Source: Pseudoneurospora amorphoporcata (Eukaryota; Ascomycota; Sordariomycetes; Sordariales; Sordariaceae). Taken from it: 64,000 nt of DNA. Shown one piece after another: positions 1-13,943 of this stretch. Within the stretch, counting starts at the first letter, position 1. The number at the start of each line of letters is the position of its first letter. Both the position numbers and the translations under genes were made by a program. The DNA lies in assembly GCA_033297205.1 (NCBI GenBank), contig MU859137.1, forward strand, positions 62,001 through 126,000, read 5' to 3'. Under the pieces are notes generated by a model, which was given only the letters and a program-made list of their open reading frames with translations, did not search any database and was not told the origin of the DNA.

Positions 1-342
1 TCCGTTCAGTTCTTTTGTTAGGGACTGGATTAGTGATGATGGGCTTTCATCGTCATGTAAGACATTTTAGGATACTCTCTATTCATATTTTTTTTAATGT
101 TGTTGCAAAGTGTTGCAATTTCGAAGAAAGGGCGACACGCCGGTTTGAAATGTTTCGGCGATATCGGTTGCTGCCTCTATCATTGGCAGAAAACGAAACC
201 GAAACTTCTTTTTGCTTACAAGTGTCTTAACATCATGTGAACCTTCCATATCATGATGATAAAACATTCCATTCCTTACTGCACAGCTCTATAAGAGATC
301 TGAATGATCGGCAAGCCAGAGGCTATATCCGAAGTGGATTAA

Positions 343-372
343 GCGATTGCGATTGCGATTGCGATTGCGATT
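343..372. repeat. (GCGATT)5 hexanucleotide microsatellite
   Basis: Five perfect head-to-tail copies of GCGATT. No gene overlaps it. It is a simple tandem repeat of the kind common in fungal intergenic DNA. Confidence 0.9.
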
Positions 373-1290
373 CTGTCTGACCTTGCGTACAATGATTATG
401 CTTGTTCAAACCTCCATTTGGTGGCATCATCACAACAGCCAGTGACAAATATCCTGTCGGCGCGGCCAGGTATGTATGTTTGTATGTATGTCAAAGTACC
501 CATGTGAGGTTGTCATTGTCGTCAAGGTCGACATTTGGCCGGCCCCATCGTCAATGTTATGTTGTGTGCCTGGCATTAGTTTGATATGTTTCCTGCCTGC
601 TGTACAGTAGTGCTGCAATGAATGTAGCCCCAGAGTAGGATCGTATATGTATCAGATACTGCGCTTGTTTATTTAACAGCGGAGATGCAGCCAGGCGCAC
701 TCCGAGCCGCTTCCTTTCATCAACACTCCCCTCCATTCGCCTCCCTTGACGAGGTTTCGTCTTCCGTTTTGAGCCTCATGCATATTTGATGATATGTAGT
801 GACTCTTCAGTCTTCTCAAGGGTGCAATTTGGCTGTAAGGAAACCTCGACGACTCGGAGAAATCGAATGCCCCGGTAGAAGAAGAGAAAGAGTTGATACA
901 CTACCATCCGGTCAACGTCTCCCATCACTCATAATTGGATTCACAGCCATTTTCTCCTGTTCCATTCCAGCTAAGCCCATTCTGGAAATCTGCAATAAGG
1001 AAAGCTGAAAGGAAAAAAAATCTCAAGATGAGATGCATCAAAGTGAGCAGCGACTTCAGAGATTCGCCCGTCTGATTGGTTCCCCGACTTCATGAGCGTT
1101 GCCAAGAAAGGACTCGAGGACTCAGGGCGAGTGTTCAAAGGGCTGGCTCAGAGTCCCTCTCAGGTTTTGATGAGAAAGTCGACCCTGTCCAGAGACTTGC
1201 GGCTCGCATTTGCTGCACTCGTTGGGTCTGGTACACAGTGATAAGCCGGACACGGTGGTGGGCGTCGAGGGCGTGAGAGTCTTCTGGGTG

Positions 1291-1310
1291 TTGGTTGGTT
1301 GGTTGGTTGG
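1291..1310. repeat. (TTGG)5 tetranucleotide repeat
   Basis: Five perfect copies of TTGG in intergenic DNA. Confidence 0.85.
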
Positions 1311-4300
1311 CGAGCAACCTTCCGCAGGCAACCCATTGACAAGGGGCAGAAACTCGAAGGCCAGGGGGAGGGGGGTGACGATCGGAGAATTGGGCAAAAT
1401 AAACAAAGCAATAAAAAAAAAAGAGGAAAAGGAGGTTAAATGAACAAGAAGCTCTTCGATTTGTCCATGCCAGGCAGTTCGGAGATTCCATCTTTCCACG
1501 CGCCCGTCCCTTCCCTGTCTCGTCTCGTCTCTTGCCTGTGAAACAGAAGCAATCACGACACCAAAAAGAAAAACTTGGTGATCGAGTTGAATCACCGAAA
1601 ATCCACGGCATTATGAATTGCCGTGGTTTTGCTTGTCTCTCGCCAATTTCCCAGTGATGTCATTCCCACTTGATAGCATCTTGCTTCCATTGTTGACAGT
1701 TGACGGGCGGAAGGAGCTACATAGCAGTTAGCTCACTGCTAAAGAAAGCCCAAAAAGGTCCAAGCGGAACTGTGTACAACTTTTCTCTCCCCGAAAGCGG
1801 ACTCCATTCACGTTTCGGGTTCATGGGAGCCTGGGACTGTTAGCTCGAAAGCCCATTTCGTACCGTCGGTAGACGCTAGAGGGCGGTGCGAGCGAGCACG
1901 CCCAGGCTCTTCTAGCGAATGAAAAATTTCACACGAGGGAGGGTTTGTTTCCACTCGCAGCGTTGCTTCGCGTCGCTTTTGTCCAACACCGCTTGTTTGA
2001 CCTTTGAGATACCTGCATATCACCGCCCTGTTGATGTGGATTTCAGGTACCACTCAGGTCGCTAGTTGCATGAAAGACCTGACAAAGTGGATTCTTTTAC
2101 TCTGTAAGGCTTTACCGCACATTGTTTGTTTGGTTACCGCCAGTGCGGAAGTGGAATTCTTCATTCTCTCACCGGGGCAATGTACCCACCGTCGCCTTCG
2201 TTCGTCTTCGGGTGCGTGTACACAGTTGATGGTAAAACTGCACTACTGCACAGGAAGTGAATGCCGTGATGGAGTTGGGTTGGTGACGCGGATGTCGGAG
2301 TCACTTCACTGACGGACAGTCAGGGCATGTCTACCAGAGGAATGGCACCTGTCTGGGGTCGCTTGATACCAAGAGACGCCAGGACCCCAGTGAGACTGTT
2401 GAGCTGTCAATCACCGAAGCAGCAAAATGTGGCGCCAAAAAGACGCCATATGGCTGAAACCTGCCGTGGCTGCGCGAGCAAGTCGCAAGGTTGCAAGGAC
2501 CGAGATCTTGGATTGCGGCTCCTAACGATGTGATACAGAGGCGTGATGGCTTGACCGGCTGGCTGGTGGTGACTGGAAAGAAAGCCAAGATATTGCAACA
2601 TCAGGGTGTTTCGATGAAGAATGCCAGGTTGACGAGCAGACGTGAATGATTCACAGGGACGTTGCCCGTCTCCGAGTGAGTCGAGTCCCCGCCTATATCT
2701 CGGTAGCCTGATCAGCCTACCAGATCTCCATTGTCATCTGGTCCTGAGATTGCCATCTTTTTCCTAGATCCGAAAGTCAGGTTTGGGGTTGACTCGTTGA
2801 TCATGTCCTTGGGCCTATTCGACCCTCTACCACCCACACTTGATGTTAGCGTTGGTTGCGCGTATCGGGGGCTATGGTGATGTTGCACAGCCAAAATAGG
2901 AGGAGATTTGTGTGTGTACCTACCTACACAGTGAGGTGCCTTCGTTGCCATGTAAGTTAGCCGGAAAGCATCCTCCGAAATGGATGGCGACCTGCACAAT
3001 GCACAGGCCGATATCAGGGGATCACAACCACCCTTTCATTCCCCTGCATCTTCCGCAGATCGACCATAAAATGGCCCTAACTTCCAACTTTTTTATGTGA
3101 TGCTCACAGAGGGCTGCTGCCCAAGCGGACAGGTTCCAGAAAGAAAGCCACTCCCTACTGTGTGTGTAGTCTAGCATGGAGGAAAGCCGACAACAATCGG
3201 CCTCCTCCTAGCCTTGTCCCCTGCAAGGCTGACTTCTCCCCCAAGCTCATCCTCGTGCCCAATCGTCCAACTGAAAGCGTGATCTTCATCATCTGGCATC
3301 CAGTCGCGTTCGTTCCCGCTCCACAACTTGGTTGTGAAATGTACAATGAGGTGGTGATGATCAGGGAAGCTTAGCCTAGAGAGGGTGGTACACGTGAGGG
3401 AAATCCAATCAGATGCCGCAAGAAAGCAAGATCTGTAGATTGGGGAGCAGACAACTTCTCGTTGCCTTGAGGTCCTCATGACAAATCCACCTCGCAAGAA
3501 AGTGTCAAAGCGAACGTCGGAGGAAAGGAGCCCATTGGTCACTGTGCTCCACCTCCGCATTTTAATATTGTGGAGTCAACATGTGGAGCCAATGTGCGCA
3601 AGCTGCCAGGGCCAGGGCTGTTGCCGACTTGCCGTGAGGGGGCCAGCTGCCAGGAACGAACCGACGATTCGACGAACACCCCTTCCCCCGCCTGGGAAGT
3701 TGCTCTTTCCCAAAGACCCCAAGGAAGAAAGTAATGACCATGAGATGACCCCTCACACTTCTGTCAACGCTTGGAATGGTGATGGAAGATGGAAAACCTC
3801 GGGTCTCGAAAGCCTTGACTAAATGGTCCTCCTGATCCCTTAATTCCCACCAATGTCCACATCGAGGCAGTCGAATTGCTTCCGAACTCCGTAACGCACG
3901 GAAGGGTTGCCCCTTTCTCTCATTCTTTTCTTTTCTATGCTTTCTTGTGAACGTATCCCATAGCGAATCGTCCTTTGTGCGGTCTCGCAAGTGGAGGTGC
4001 GTATGCAGCTTTCCTTTGCCCTTTCCCAAAGCGCTTATACGCTCGGCAATCAACCCGAACCTTTTTTCCCCATAGTAAAAAGGCGGAGTGACGACGAAAT
4101 AAAATCGAAGGTCCGCTTTCGGTCAAAATCTACAGGAACCGACCGAAAAGGCGGAATGGAACCCCTCAGATCACGAGAAAACCACACGAGGAAGTGGATA
4201 GTTCATATTGGCGGTGACAAGTGTGTTTGGGGCCCTGGTTTACTCCGCCTGGAGGAGCCACCAGCAACTCCATCGTACCATCGTGGACTCCCGTCTGGGG

Positions 4301-7300
4301 AAGAACGTCGGAAGAAGCCTCACTCTTCTCCGACTCCCACTACGCCGCCATTTGACAGAGAAATGGACGACAAGGTACGCATGTACACTAGGTAGGTAAA
4401 ATCAAAATGGTCTCCCCCGCCCCGCCATTCCTCAAAGAGGCCATTTGAGGCCATCCATCATCCACCATTCGCCATCACCGGTTTAACCAAATCTTGTATT
4501 ACCGGCGAGCCTCCGGCCTTAACACAGCACAGCAGGGCAACGCACCCGTAAACCTACCGGAGATTTGCCATGAGGTCAGTTACCAATCCGCTTCAAACAC
4601 CCCGCGTTCACGCAGCAGTAGCGTACCTAGAAAGTGCAGCATGGTGCAATGAATCCGATGCAGGCAGTTTCCCATCGATACAGTACACTACAATATACAC
4701 AATAATCGCCGGCTCGTTTGGTGATTGTGGTGAACCATGACTGGTGAGTGGTTAGTTCTGTTAATTGTTTTGCTTCCATTCTTCGAGGTTGCTTCTTGTT
4801 TGAGCAGCCATGGCAGCTTACCAGCTGGTGTCCAGCTGTTCTGGACCTGAAGACTTCTGGAAGAGGTCAAGTGTTAAAAAGAAGGGAGTGCGGGGATGTG
4901 TAGGCTAAGAGAAAGAGACACGGTGAGGACCTTGGCGGGAAAGGTAGAGAGAATTTCTTCACCCCCTCCCCTTCTGCTGATCGGATGTAACCCCTCTGCT
5001 TCCAGGGTTTCGATTATGTAGCGTACTGTATCGGGAATCCTTCACTGTGTACGAAGCAAGCAAAGAATGACGGACTTCTCTTGCGTGCAAAGAGAGGGAG
5101 GGCCAAAGAGAGTTGCCCGCTGCAGTGCTGCTGCGGATGGGATATTGGTGTGGGTGGCAGTGGCAGTGGATTGTAGCAAATCCAGCAAGCAATGAATAGG
5201 CAAGAAGAGACAATGTGGTAAACACGCAGGCCGCCATAGGGCATTCGCTTGTATGGCAAGGCAGGCAGGCGGCTGAATGGAAGTTTGAAACTGGAGCCTT
5301 CTTCTCCATTACTTCACGCCTCTCTGTAGAGATGGTGATCCAATCTTAGTCAACCTGTGGTTCGCTTCTATGGTTGTGTAGGGCCATCAATCTTTTGACG
5401 ATGCCCACGGCCGTCCTGCTTTGCTGGTTCGGTAGGATAACCGAACACGAACGAATACGGATTAAGGACAAGCGAATGCTTTAGCGTACGAGTGCTATGT
5501 CGACTGGCTGGGCAGTGTTGCTCTCGATAGTCGATCCGAGGCTCAAAGGTAAATGGTGCACGGGCAGGGTCGTTTAGCTTTTCCTCGTCCGGTTACCTTT
5601 AGTCGACTCCCATCACGAAAAGTAAACTGGGCTAAAGTTTTGGTATGTTGGTTGGCCTGACCCCATGAGCGTCCAAATGGCTCCGCTTATGGCCCTGCTG
5701 AATAAATGGTATGAAATGGGAGTAGTGTGGTATGAGAATGATAAGAGAAAAGAGGAAACCAGACATGTATGAGTGAAGAATATATTCCACACCATGGTAG
5801 GGACGCTAGGTTTTGGACCCTTGAAATCAAGGGTGCCATGTGCTCTCTCAAGATAAGGTCACACAGATACAGGACTATAGGTCACCGTGGGTGCCTTGTC
5901 CTTCTTCATGTTAGCATCACTGACCGTGTAACTTGATTTCTTACAGAGTGCCTACGTTATCGTGTGCAGGATTTCTTGCCAGAACTGTTGGAAACACTCT
6001 CAAGGCAAATCTTGAAATCGGCCGCCAGGTGACCGGTGAGCGGACCGGCTGACCGTGTGGCGGCAAGAGAGATCACAGCGAGCAACGCCGACCCACTATC
6101 CGTCCACGATTCCTGGGTGTGAACGCTACCGAGAGCCGTCGGTCTTGCTCAGCATTGCCAAAGGCGTGATCACAAAAGCCAAGCAAGGGATGAAAAGGAG
6201 AATATTATGGATCTGCTGGACACATCTTGCTATGCCTACCGTGTCTGTATCAGGAGATGATAGAAGCAAACAAACCTTTCCAGACACCGTAGATGCTGCC
6301 CAAGTATGCGGGAACAGTGCCTCCTTCGGTGTTGTTGTCCGTGAACTAGTTGACCCAGAGGCGTGGAAGACTTGTGATCCGGTAGCCGACAGATTACCCA
6401 GCTACTAAGCAAGCACTTCACTCACGCACACCCTAACACTCTGGGCGCAGAAGGCGCTAACAGACTATTCACGACGACATGACCATCACCGTGGACTCGA
6501 CCACCCAGAGGGCACCACTGTGTAGGTACAAACACACTCAGCTGGGCTATCCGGAGGAGTGGAAACTACCACCAGATGGCAAATATGCCAGGCCGATTCG
6601 CTACCAACTGCTTGTTCAAGCCATCCCATTCAAGTTTGCCTCTTGCCAGCTCATTTCGGCCGTTGCAATTCCGAAGTTTGGGATAACATTTTTTTTCTTT
6701 CACCCCTTTTGCTTGCTTGGAAGCACACTCAATATGTAAGGAGCAAACAAACAAGCCATAATAGCAAGCAACCACTTCAGCTTCCCAGCAGAGTGGCTCA
6801 GATGGCTCAAGTCCGAGGGAATGGGCATGTCAATGGACACTGGGACGGGCGTTGGTTACTAGTGTCGACTTTAGCAAGCTTGCTCAGAAGTGAATGTCCT
6901 TGATTCGGTAACCACTTGGCGAGGAAGTGATCACACTGATGGATCATGTTTGATGGCTGATGGAGCAGAACGACTGCCTGGAATGTGATGGCTGATGGCT
7001 GAGCGAATGGGTAGTCCAGCACCCGCAACCTTGGGCTTGGGTTTTGCCCTTCCCGCGCGGAGCGGAGGAGCAAACTTGGACGGGGTGGCTATTCGGTTTG
7101 AACCTAATTGTGATTTCTGGTAACCATTTAAAGCTAGCGTGTAGGATCTAGAGGGCACATGGTTAGCCAGGGTTGGTCATAATCTACCGCCAGTATCGCG
7201 TAAAATGAAATGAGAAAAGCATCAAGGCCATCCATCCATGTCTGGACATGTCTGGAAATATCCCAACATGTTCGGGTCCACTCATCAGGCCCTTTCACGA

Positions 7301-8487
7301 GAATGAAAGGCGTCAGGTGCTCTCAGATAGGAAAGATTGATAACAAGATTCAAAGGCGGAGGAGGTTTCCCATGGGAGCTGGCTCGCTGGCTATCAGTAC
7401 CCAAAGGTCATGACGGGATGCTATCTCGCCATGATGCTTGGCGTGCTGGGGAAGTCGGTTCGTCGGCAGCGCTATGTATCATCTATTATCGGAGAACCGT
7501 CAACGGCCTGGAATTGCGGTTGTCTCTGAATCATGCTCAAAGGCATGAGAAAAAGTAAGGGTGACTCGTGTTGAGTAAAAAGGAAAGAAGAGGAATGAGA
7601 AGTAACCGAAAGCGAGCAGGTCCCTCCCATCCAGCCAATCAGTAAGCACGAGGTGGGGTTTCACACGCTGAGCGGGAAGGCCCGTGGCAGCGTGGTTGCC
7701 TTTCACGGTGCTTTTTTTGGGGGCACTTTCCAACAAGCTTTCAGGGCTCTTTCCCTTCATCCGAGACCCACCTCCTCCAGTCTCAACGGTGAGCATATCG
7801 ACGTGAAGCAAGGAAGAGGAACAAGAAGGCGTGGCGGGGGGAAATGATGGAAACGAATGCGAAATCTTTCTATTCTCCTTTTCATCTTCCCATCCTCCTG
7901 CGATGCTTCCATTTTCGTCCATTCTCAGCCCTCATCTTCCGAAACATGCGACGTCCACGACAGCTGCGGCAGGCTTACCCAACCTGCCCGGTCGAGCTTG
8001 GTTGAGCCTATGAGACAAAAAAGCAAGACCATTTAGGTAGAGCAAGTCCGCGGCGATATGATGCTCGCTTGACGCTGTGTCAGTACCGTCCTGTTGAGGC
8101 ACTCTGACGAGTACGTAGAAGCATGGAAGTTGGGCCATACGAGAACGAGCTTTCCTTCTGCTCGTCCCAGTCTAGAGGCATTCCCTCGCAAGCCACGTCT
8201 CACCTATTTTCTGTCGCCTCCCTTCCTCGTCACAACGTCTCACTTGCTTTTTCTCTTGATTTTCCCTGCTCCAGCGTTGTAACCTGGCCGTTGAGATGTT
8301 GATCTTGTACACAGTATCACTGTCAACTGTTCCATGGAGACCTTTGCAAGTCCACTCCTACCCTACGTAGCGTGTGATGGTGATGGGTCATGGGAAACTT
8401 TTTCTTTTGTGCATTAAACAGTTCCGATAGGATGGGATAGAGGATTGTTAATGGAGGACGATCCCGTCGTATTCCATTTCACAACAT

Positions 8488-8517
8488 GCCATCTCTGGTA
8501 GTCCCATCTCTGGTAGG
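8488..8517. repeat. short direct duplication in gene-poor region
   Basis: The 14-mer CCATCTCTGGTAGT/G occurs twice with one or two bases between copies. It looks like a small local duplication; no function is evident. Confidence 0.6.
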
Positions 8518-11500
8518 TAGCGGTTATCTCGGAAGTCCCACCACCCTATATCGGCTCTCCATGCTCACTGTATCTTAGGTTCTATACTTGGTGGCCCCTA
8601 TCAAGTCATCACCAAACCCGTCGTCGTTGTTACTGCCATGGCTGTCTATCACCAGCTAGCATGGGCATGTGGTCGTCGATGGAGCTAGCGTTATAAGCAC
8701 GCGCGGCAGGGTTGCATCGAAGGGTGGTGATGATATCCTCTAGGTGAACATTTGCGCAGCAAATGCCAGGCTTCTCCTTCTTGGCCATTTTCTCTCTTCA
8801 CGAAGCTAACTTAAACAGTGATTAGCTTGTCCCAAGTTCTGCCCGTGAGGCATACCACTACTGCATGCACGGCTTTCCCAAAATGATTTGCGATGCTTCT
8901 CCAGTATTGCCAACCAGAGCACCTACCCGTGACTAGAGAAATCCCCTATTCGATAGCAGCTTTCTATCAAGTCATTGGGCGAGACTCTTGTTCCTTTCAC
9001 ACCCATCCGCCCAAGGCTACCGACTTGTTGTTACAGTCATTGGCTAGCCCCGCACTATCACCACCATTCACAACCGGGAGGTCACTCACCTGTGCCTCTT
9101 GCCCTCCCAGCCGTTCGGTGCTCGTTGCTATCTTGTGCATTCACAGCGGCTGGGTGTCTGAGTCTCAAACGCCCGGCTGGCTGCGAGCACACCTGGCACA
9201 CGGATGTTGACCTCGATCCGGTCAGGCTTGTGCCTCAGAGACACAGAAGAGGAGCTGCAGTTTGCCGCAGATCTCAAGGAGAAACAGTATTGAGCGGATA
9301 ATGACGCTCTCTTTTCCCTACATGATAGTGTACATTTCCCCCGTGTGTATCGGCACTTTCCCACATTTCCACGCGGACGCCAAGGCAGACTGCCATCACC
9401 TCACGGTTTCATTTCCTGAGACATACAGACGATTATCATGCAGCATAGCCGGGTCGGTGTATGCCGCTGCTCTCCCGAGCTTGTCGTTTTGTTCCGTCGC
9501 ATACGGGACCGCAGTGATCATCAGCACCTCCGTGGACACCCACTGGGTTCACGTTTGAAAGTCACAAGTGTGTACCTATACCGAATTGTACGTGTGTGCG
9601 CGCGGAAAGGCATGTCTCCAATGGATGTGGGGATGGCGTGCATGTTCTACCCTACCTTGACTCCTCCTTCTCTCCTTTGTCTCTCACCAGCCGGATCAAC
9701 CTTTGAGCCACCAAGAAGCTGCGATCATCCGTGGGCGCATTTTGCCGTCTGTTTAGTGACAGCAGTAGCCGTTATCGAACATAACCCCGAAACTGTGCAC
9801 AAGTGTGTGGTGTGCAATGAAGGTAGGTAACATTCATTGCTCAACTATCGGACGCCAGCTCTGGAGCCTCCCTCACAGATATACACCTTTTGAGGCCGAC
9901 AATACTATCAAAACAGGAAAAGGAAACTAAGCTAGCCCTTAAACTGCCTGCTATCGTTGACTGCTCACCTGTTGATTGGCATATTGGCTCCGAGTGCGAG
10001 AAGGACATCTCACATCAACCGTTTCAGACATGAGGTAATGCTCTCAAGCTCACCCACTACGAGTTGCCACCGATACTGGGCGTACACAAAGCTATGCCCA
10101 GCAGCAGTCGGAACTTTTTCTCCACGTGAGTAGTTGAGCCTTGCTCTACCATGCTGTGGAACGATAGTGAACCAGTCTGAATGTTTACAACTGAAAAAGA
10201 GGGAATTCGGATCACCAGTGTGTAGCAGCTTACCGTGTTGGATGCCGGATTTCTTTTCTTTTCATCATTTTATCTGGAGATCACCATGGGAATGACCAGC
10301 TGCACGCTGCTACTGCTGCGGTTACTGCGATGGATTTTTTGCCATGACTATCGAGTTGATAAGTTTGATATGGAGTTAAAAGCCTGGTTGTGCCCCTAGG
10401 TTCACAGCGGCGAGAACCAAGTTTTTAGAACCTATCCCATAATCACACCACAAACACCATCCTCAATGGCGGATGTACACAGTGATGAGATACTGACTGC
10501 TACCGCTACACAAGTTCTCGATTTTCTTCTTAATCCTTTCTGATAGGTGTTATGTGTGGTGCAAGTCACTGGTGTGGCCCTTTTATGAGATTATTAGATT
10601 GGAAGTCCCTCCTTGTAGGGACGTGGACCCTTATACTATCCCTAACACCGTTGCAGTAGCTCCATATTATTTCCTGTTTTGCGTGCCATGTTTCTCAACT
10701 CTCAGAGTCTTTCGTTTTCCATACTACACCAGCTGATCCCGCAAGACTCAGCTTACATAGCGAGGTCTGTCTGTTCACGATGTTTAAGGGCTGGGAATGT
10801 CAGGCGAGAGAGCATGTACATAGTATGTGGGTGAATGTTCTCCCAGAGAAGATCTGCTTGTATCTTCTAGTTTGGATACGCAAGGCTGGCTGAGTCTCCT
10901 CACTCATTCGGGTGGTCATGACAATGGTTCATCGCCCCAAACTGACACCGTCATGGTATAGGTCGTAAGAAACGAGCTGGGCTCAGTTGAAGGAAAACAT
11001 TAAACAGACGTCAAGGTAAAGAATCTCGCTTATCTGGCCGAGCATATTCGCCTATCTCAGGCAATTTGGAGGTCATTATAGGTGAGCCACGATCTCGATA
11101 TACCGACAGGACTTCACGTTGCATCCAATTACTTACAAGCTGCTAGGTATATTTGTGTCCTGTTAACCGTACGCTCAAAGTCATATCCAACAGCCTACTG
11201 CGAAAAAGTCGCTGTTTATTCATTTCGTTAACCTGACCTCGGGGAAGGCCTTCAAAATGCTATGTGCAAGCAGGTATGTACCCCTCAATGAAACACCATA
11301 AAAAGCCACCTCGGTAGCACGACCGATATCAAGGTTTGAATGATTTGGGTTACTAAAACCAGAAATGCCGAATGCTCACGTAGTACATGGAAACCTTACG
11401 ATACGTCGTCCCTGTCGGCAGATCTCGTTTCTCACTTTAATCCGAAATTGGCTGAACGACACGAGATGCATGAAATTCATGGTCCCAGAATGAGGGACTT

Positions 11501-13371
11501 CAATCTAGGTACGAGTCGGTCCGGCAGGCAAGGACAAGGGCGGCTACATCCATCGCATCGTCAAGGTGCTCGCCGCCGGCGGTCCAGTGACCCATCTACT
11601 ATGTCAAGGCACGAGCCTGTGAAAAGGGGAAAGACTGAATTCGAGAACCACAACCTTACCTTGACGGCTTCCTACATCTTTTGCCTTCTTCAGCGAGCAC
11701 AACAAGAAAACAACATGCTGAACAGGGTTCGGATCAGGGGGCGAGCAGATGCGGCTCCTTTCGTTTTGAGTGTCAAGCGCATGTTGCGTATATCGTACAA
11801 GCGGCTATCCGCGTCTCTTACCACCAGTTCGTTGCTGAGGCGCCCTGCCATGTCTGTGGAATCGAGGTTGCCTCGTTCATGATTCCCTTTTGCCTAATCA
11901 TTGGATCATGCGATGATAGAAGTGAGATTGTTGCGGTCGTTATTCGGGTTGCCTGGATGGGAAGAATGGACATGGATGGAACTATGAAAGCATGATCACG
12001 AAGCGCCTACCTAGACAAACTGCGAGATGAGCTGTATTGCATCGCTTCTCGTCGATTTGCAACGCTAAAAAATGAGGCGCTTGTTTACACCGCGGCTGCA
12101 TTCGTCGAAGGAGGTTGGAGGCTACTCCATGGAAAAGAAGGAGTGTATGGAGTAAATGCCTACTAATATGATCAGCGACAGTGGAGCACTCGTTTTCAGA
12201 AGAAAGAAGGAGCGTCAAGGGAGAGAGCTGGCAACGTTCAAGAACAAAAAAAAGAAAAGCCCAAGAGAAAACAGGAGCCATCGGAACCGAAATCATGCCA
12301 CAATAAGGCAATGCCATCTGCCTCTTGAAATTTCATGACCATTGTGGCCGTCAACATCATGAGATCATCATCAGAAGTTCAAATGGAATATTGTTTGCTT
12401 CATTCGTTCCTTCTTCAAAAGCCAAATCAAGCGAAAGAGAAAGAAGGTCAAAAGGCTATGGCTTCCACTTGAGAAGAAGAGGAGGAGGAAAGGTTGCACG
12501 AGTATCATAATAACAAGAACCTCGGAACCGAGGCAATTGCGGTCCGGAGTCCTTTCCACCTTCTACCTTCCATCAGTCGTTCTTTCCTCTCGGCTTTAAG
12601 CCCACTTGTGCAACTCAGTGAGTTTATGTTGAAGGGAAGATGCAGAAAGAGATCGAATTGAGGCAGGAGCGAGGCACGGTTGATTTCTTTTTTCCTTTCT
12701 TATAACGCCAGGTCAGGGGGGGCACACTGCAGCAATCTTTAACTGTGAAACCTTGGAACTTCAACGCGCGCGCCGCGAGCAGGGTGAGCAAAAGTAAAAA
12801 AAAGTGGAATAACAAAGCCCCGAGATTGACTGAAACCTCAACCCCCCAAGTCTTGCATCAATACCTGAGGTATTTCTACTGTACTAGATTGGCACGGTCT
12901 GGGCCAGCAAGAACTCAACACCATCTATCCCATGGTTACACGACATCAACTGCCCCGCGTCGTTCTCTCTTACTGTGTAGATACTTATGAGTAACCATCC
13001 TAAGGACCAATAACTCTCTCTTAGCAATATCAGCATCAGCATCTTTCGCTAGCTATTGACCGTCCTACGTGAGCTATCATGTCGCCTTGCGCGTTCAGGG
13101 GGGACGTTATGAACGTCATGAGGTTGGAACGGCTCCGAGGTCGGAAGCCGGTAACATAAGTTGGGAAGTCGGGGGTTCGGGTTCTTTTCTTCGGGGAGCG
13201 ATTATCGATCCTTTCTTAAGCCTATCTGCTTAGTAGAATCCATTCGATCCACCGTTGAGTGTTCTTATTTTCGGGACAAGAATCCCCAGAGCGTACTAAG
13301 GAGGTTGCCCGCCGTCATGATCGGCAACTTCACTATAACCAACGATGGTATTAAGGCAAAATCATTTGAAG

Positions 13372-13414
<43 letters not shown>

Positions 13415-13438
13415 AAAATTAAAAAAAAAAAAAAAAAA
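13372..13438. repeat. long poly-A tract next to the assembly gap
   Basis: A run of A broken only by two short TA/TT interruptions, about 67 bases long, ends 87 bases before the N gap. Such tracts often break assembly. It has no gene context. Confidence 0.9.
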
Positions 13439-13525
13439 GGGCGGTGTGGATGTTTTAAGTTTGCACTGCGCCACCAGCATGGGTCAGACCAGCCACTTTG
13501 GGCTAGGGCCGCCACGCGCAGCGCC

Positions 13526-13943
13526 NNNNNNNNNNNNNNNNNNNNNNNNNNNNNNNNNNNNNNNNNNNNNNNNNNNNNNNNNNNNNNNNNNNNNNNNNNN
13601 NNNNNNNNNNNNNNNNNNNNNNNNNNNNNNNNNNNNNNNNNNNNNNNNNNNNNNNNNNNNNNNNNNNNNNNNNNNNNNNNNNNNNNNNNNNNNNNNNNNN
13701 NNNNNNNNNNNNNNNNNNNNNNNNNNNNNNNNNNNNNNNNNNNNNNNNNNNNNNNNNNNNNNNNNNNNNNNNNNNNNNNNNNNNNNNNNNNNNNNNNNNN
13801 NNNNNNNNNNNNNNNNNNNNNNNNNNNNNNNNNNNNNNNNNNNNNNNNNNNNNNNNNNNNNNNNNNNNNNNNNNNNNNNNNNNNNNNNNNNNNNNNNNNN
13901 NNNNNNNNNNNNNNNNNNNNNNNNNNNNNNNNNNNNNNNNNNN
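13526..13943. other. assembly gap (418 N)
   Basis: Undetermined bases, preceded by a poly-A tract and followed directly by a C-rich run (13944-13972). The real gap length may differ from 418. Any open frame crossing it is meaningless. Confidence 1.

Larger units (their letters stand above)
1..13371. other. gene-poor region, no protein gene supported
   Basis: Over 13 kb I find only short open frames (mostly 60-110 codons) in all six frames. None has a recognisable domain, sustained coding-type codon choice or a convincing splice pattern, and both strands look alike. The longest, near 1122-1611 (-) and 11340-11882 (+), have unrecognisable translations. No tRNA or rRNA is evident and no transposon ORF is seen. 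Base composition is mixed rather than strongly AT-rich, so this does not look like a heavily RIP-mutated repeat. It could be the upstream regulatory region of a gene to the left, contain long non-coding transcripts, or be relic sequence. Confidence 0.6.

Noticed and set aside
343..372. Tandem repeat checked as CRISPR-like
   Set aside because: Contiguous hexamers without spacers in a eukaryotic nuclear sequence; plain microsatellite.
1122..1611. Two overlapping 157-158-codon minus-strand ORFs
   Set aside because: They overlap in different frames, give unrecognisable low-complexity translations and end in repeats; no coding bias.
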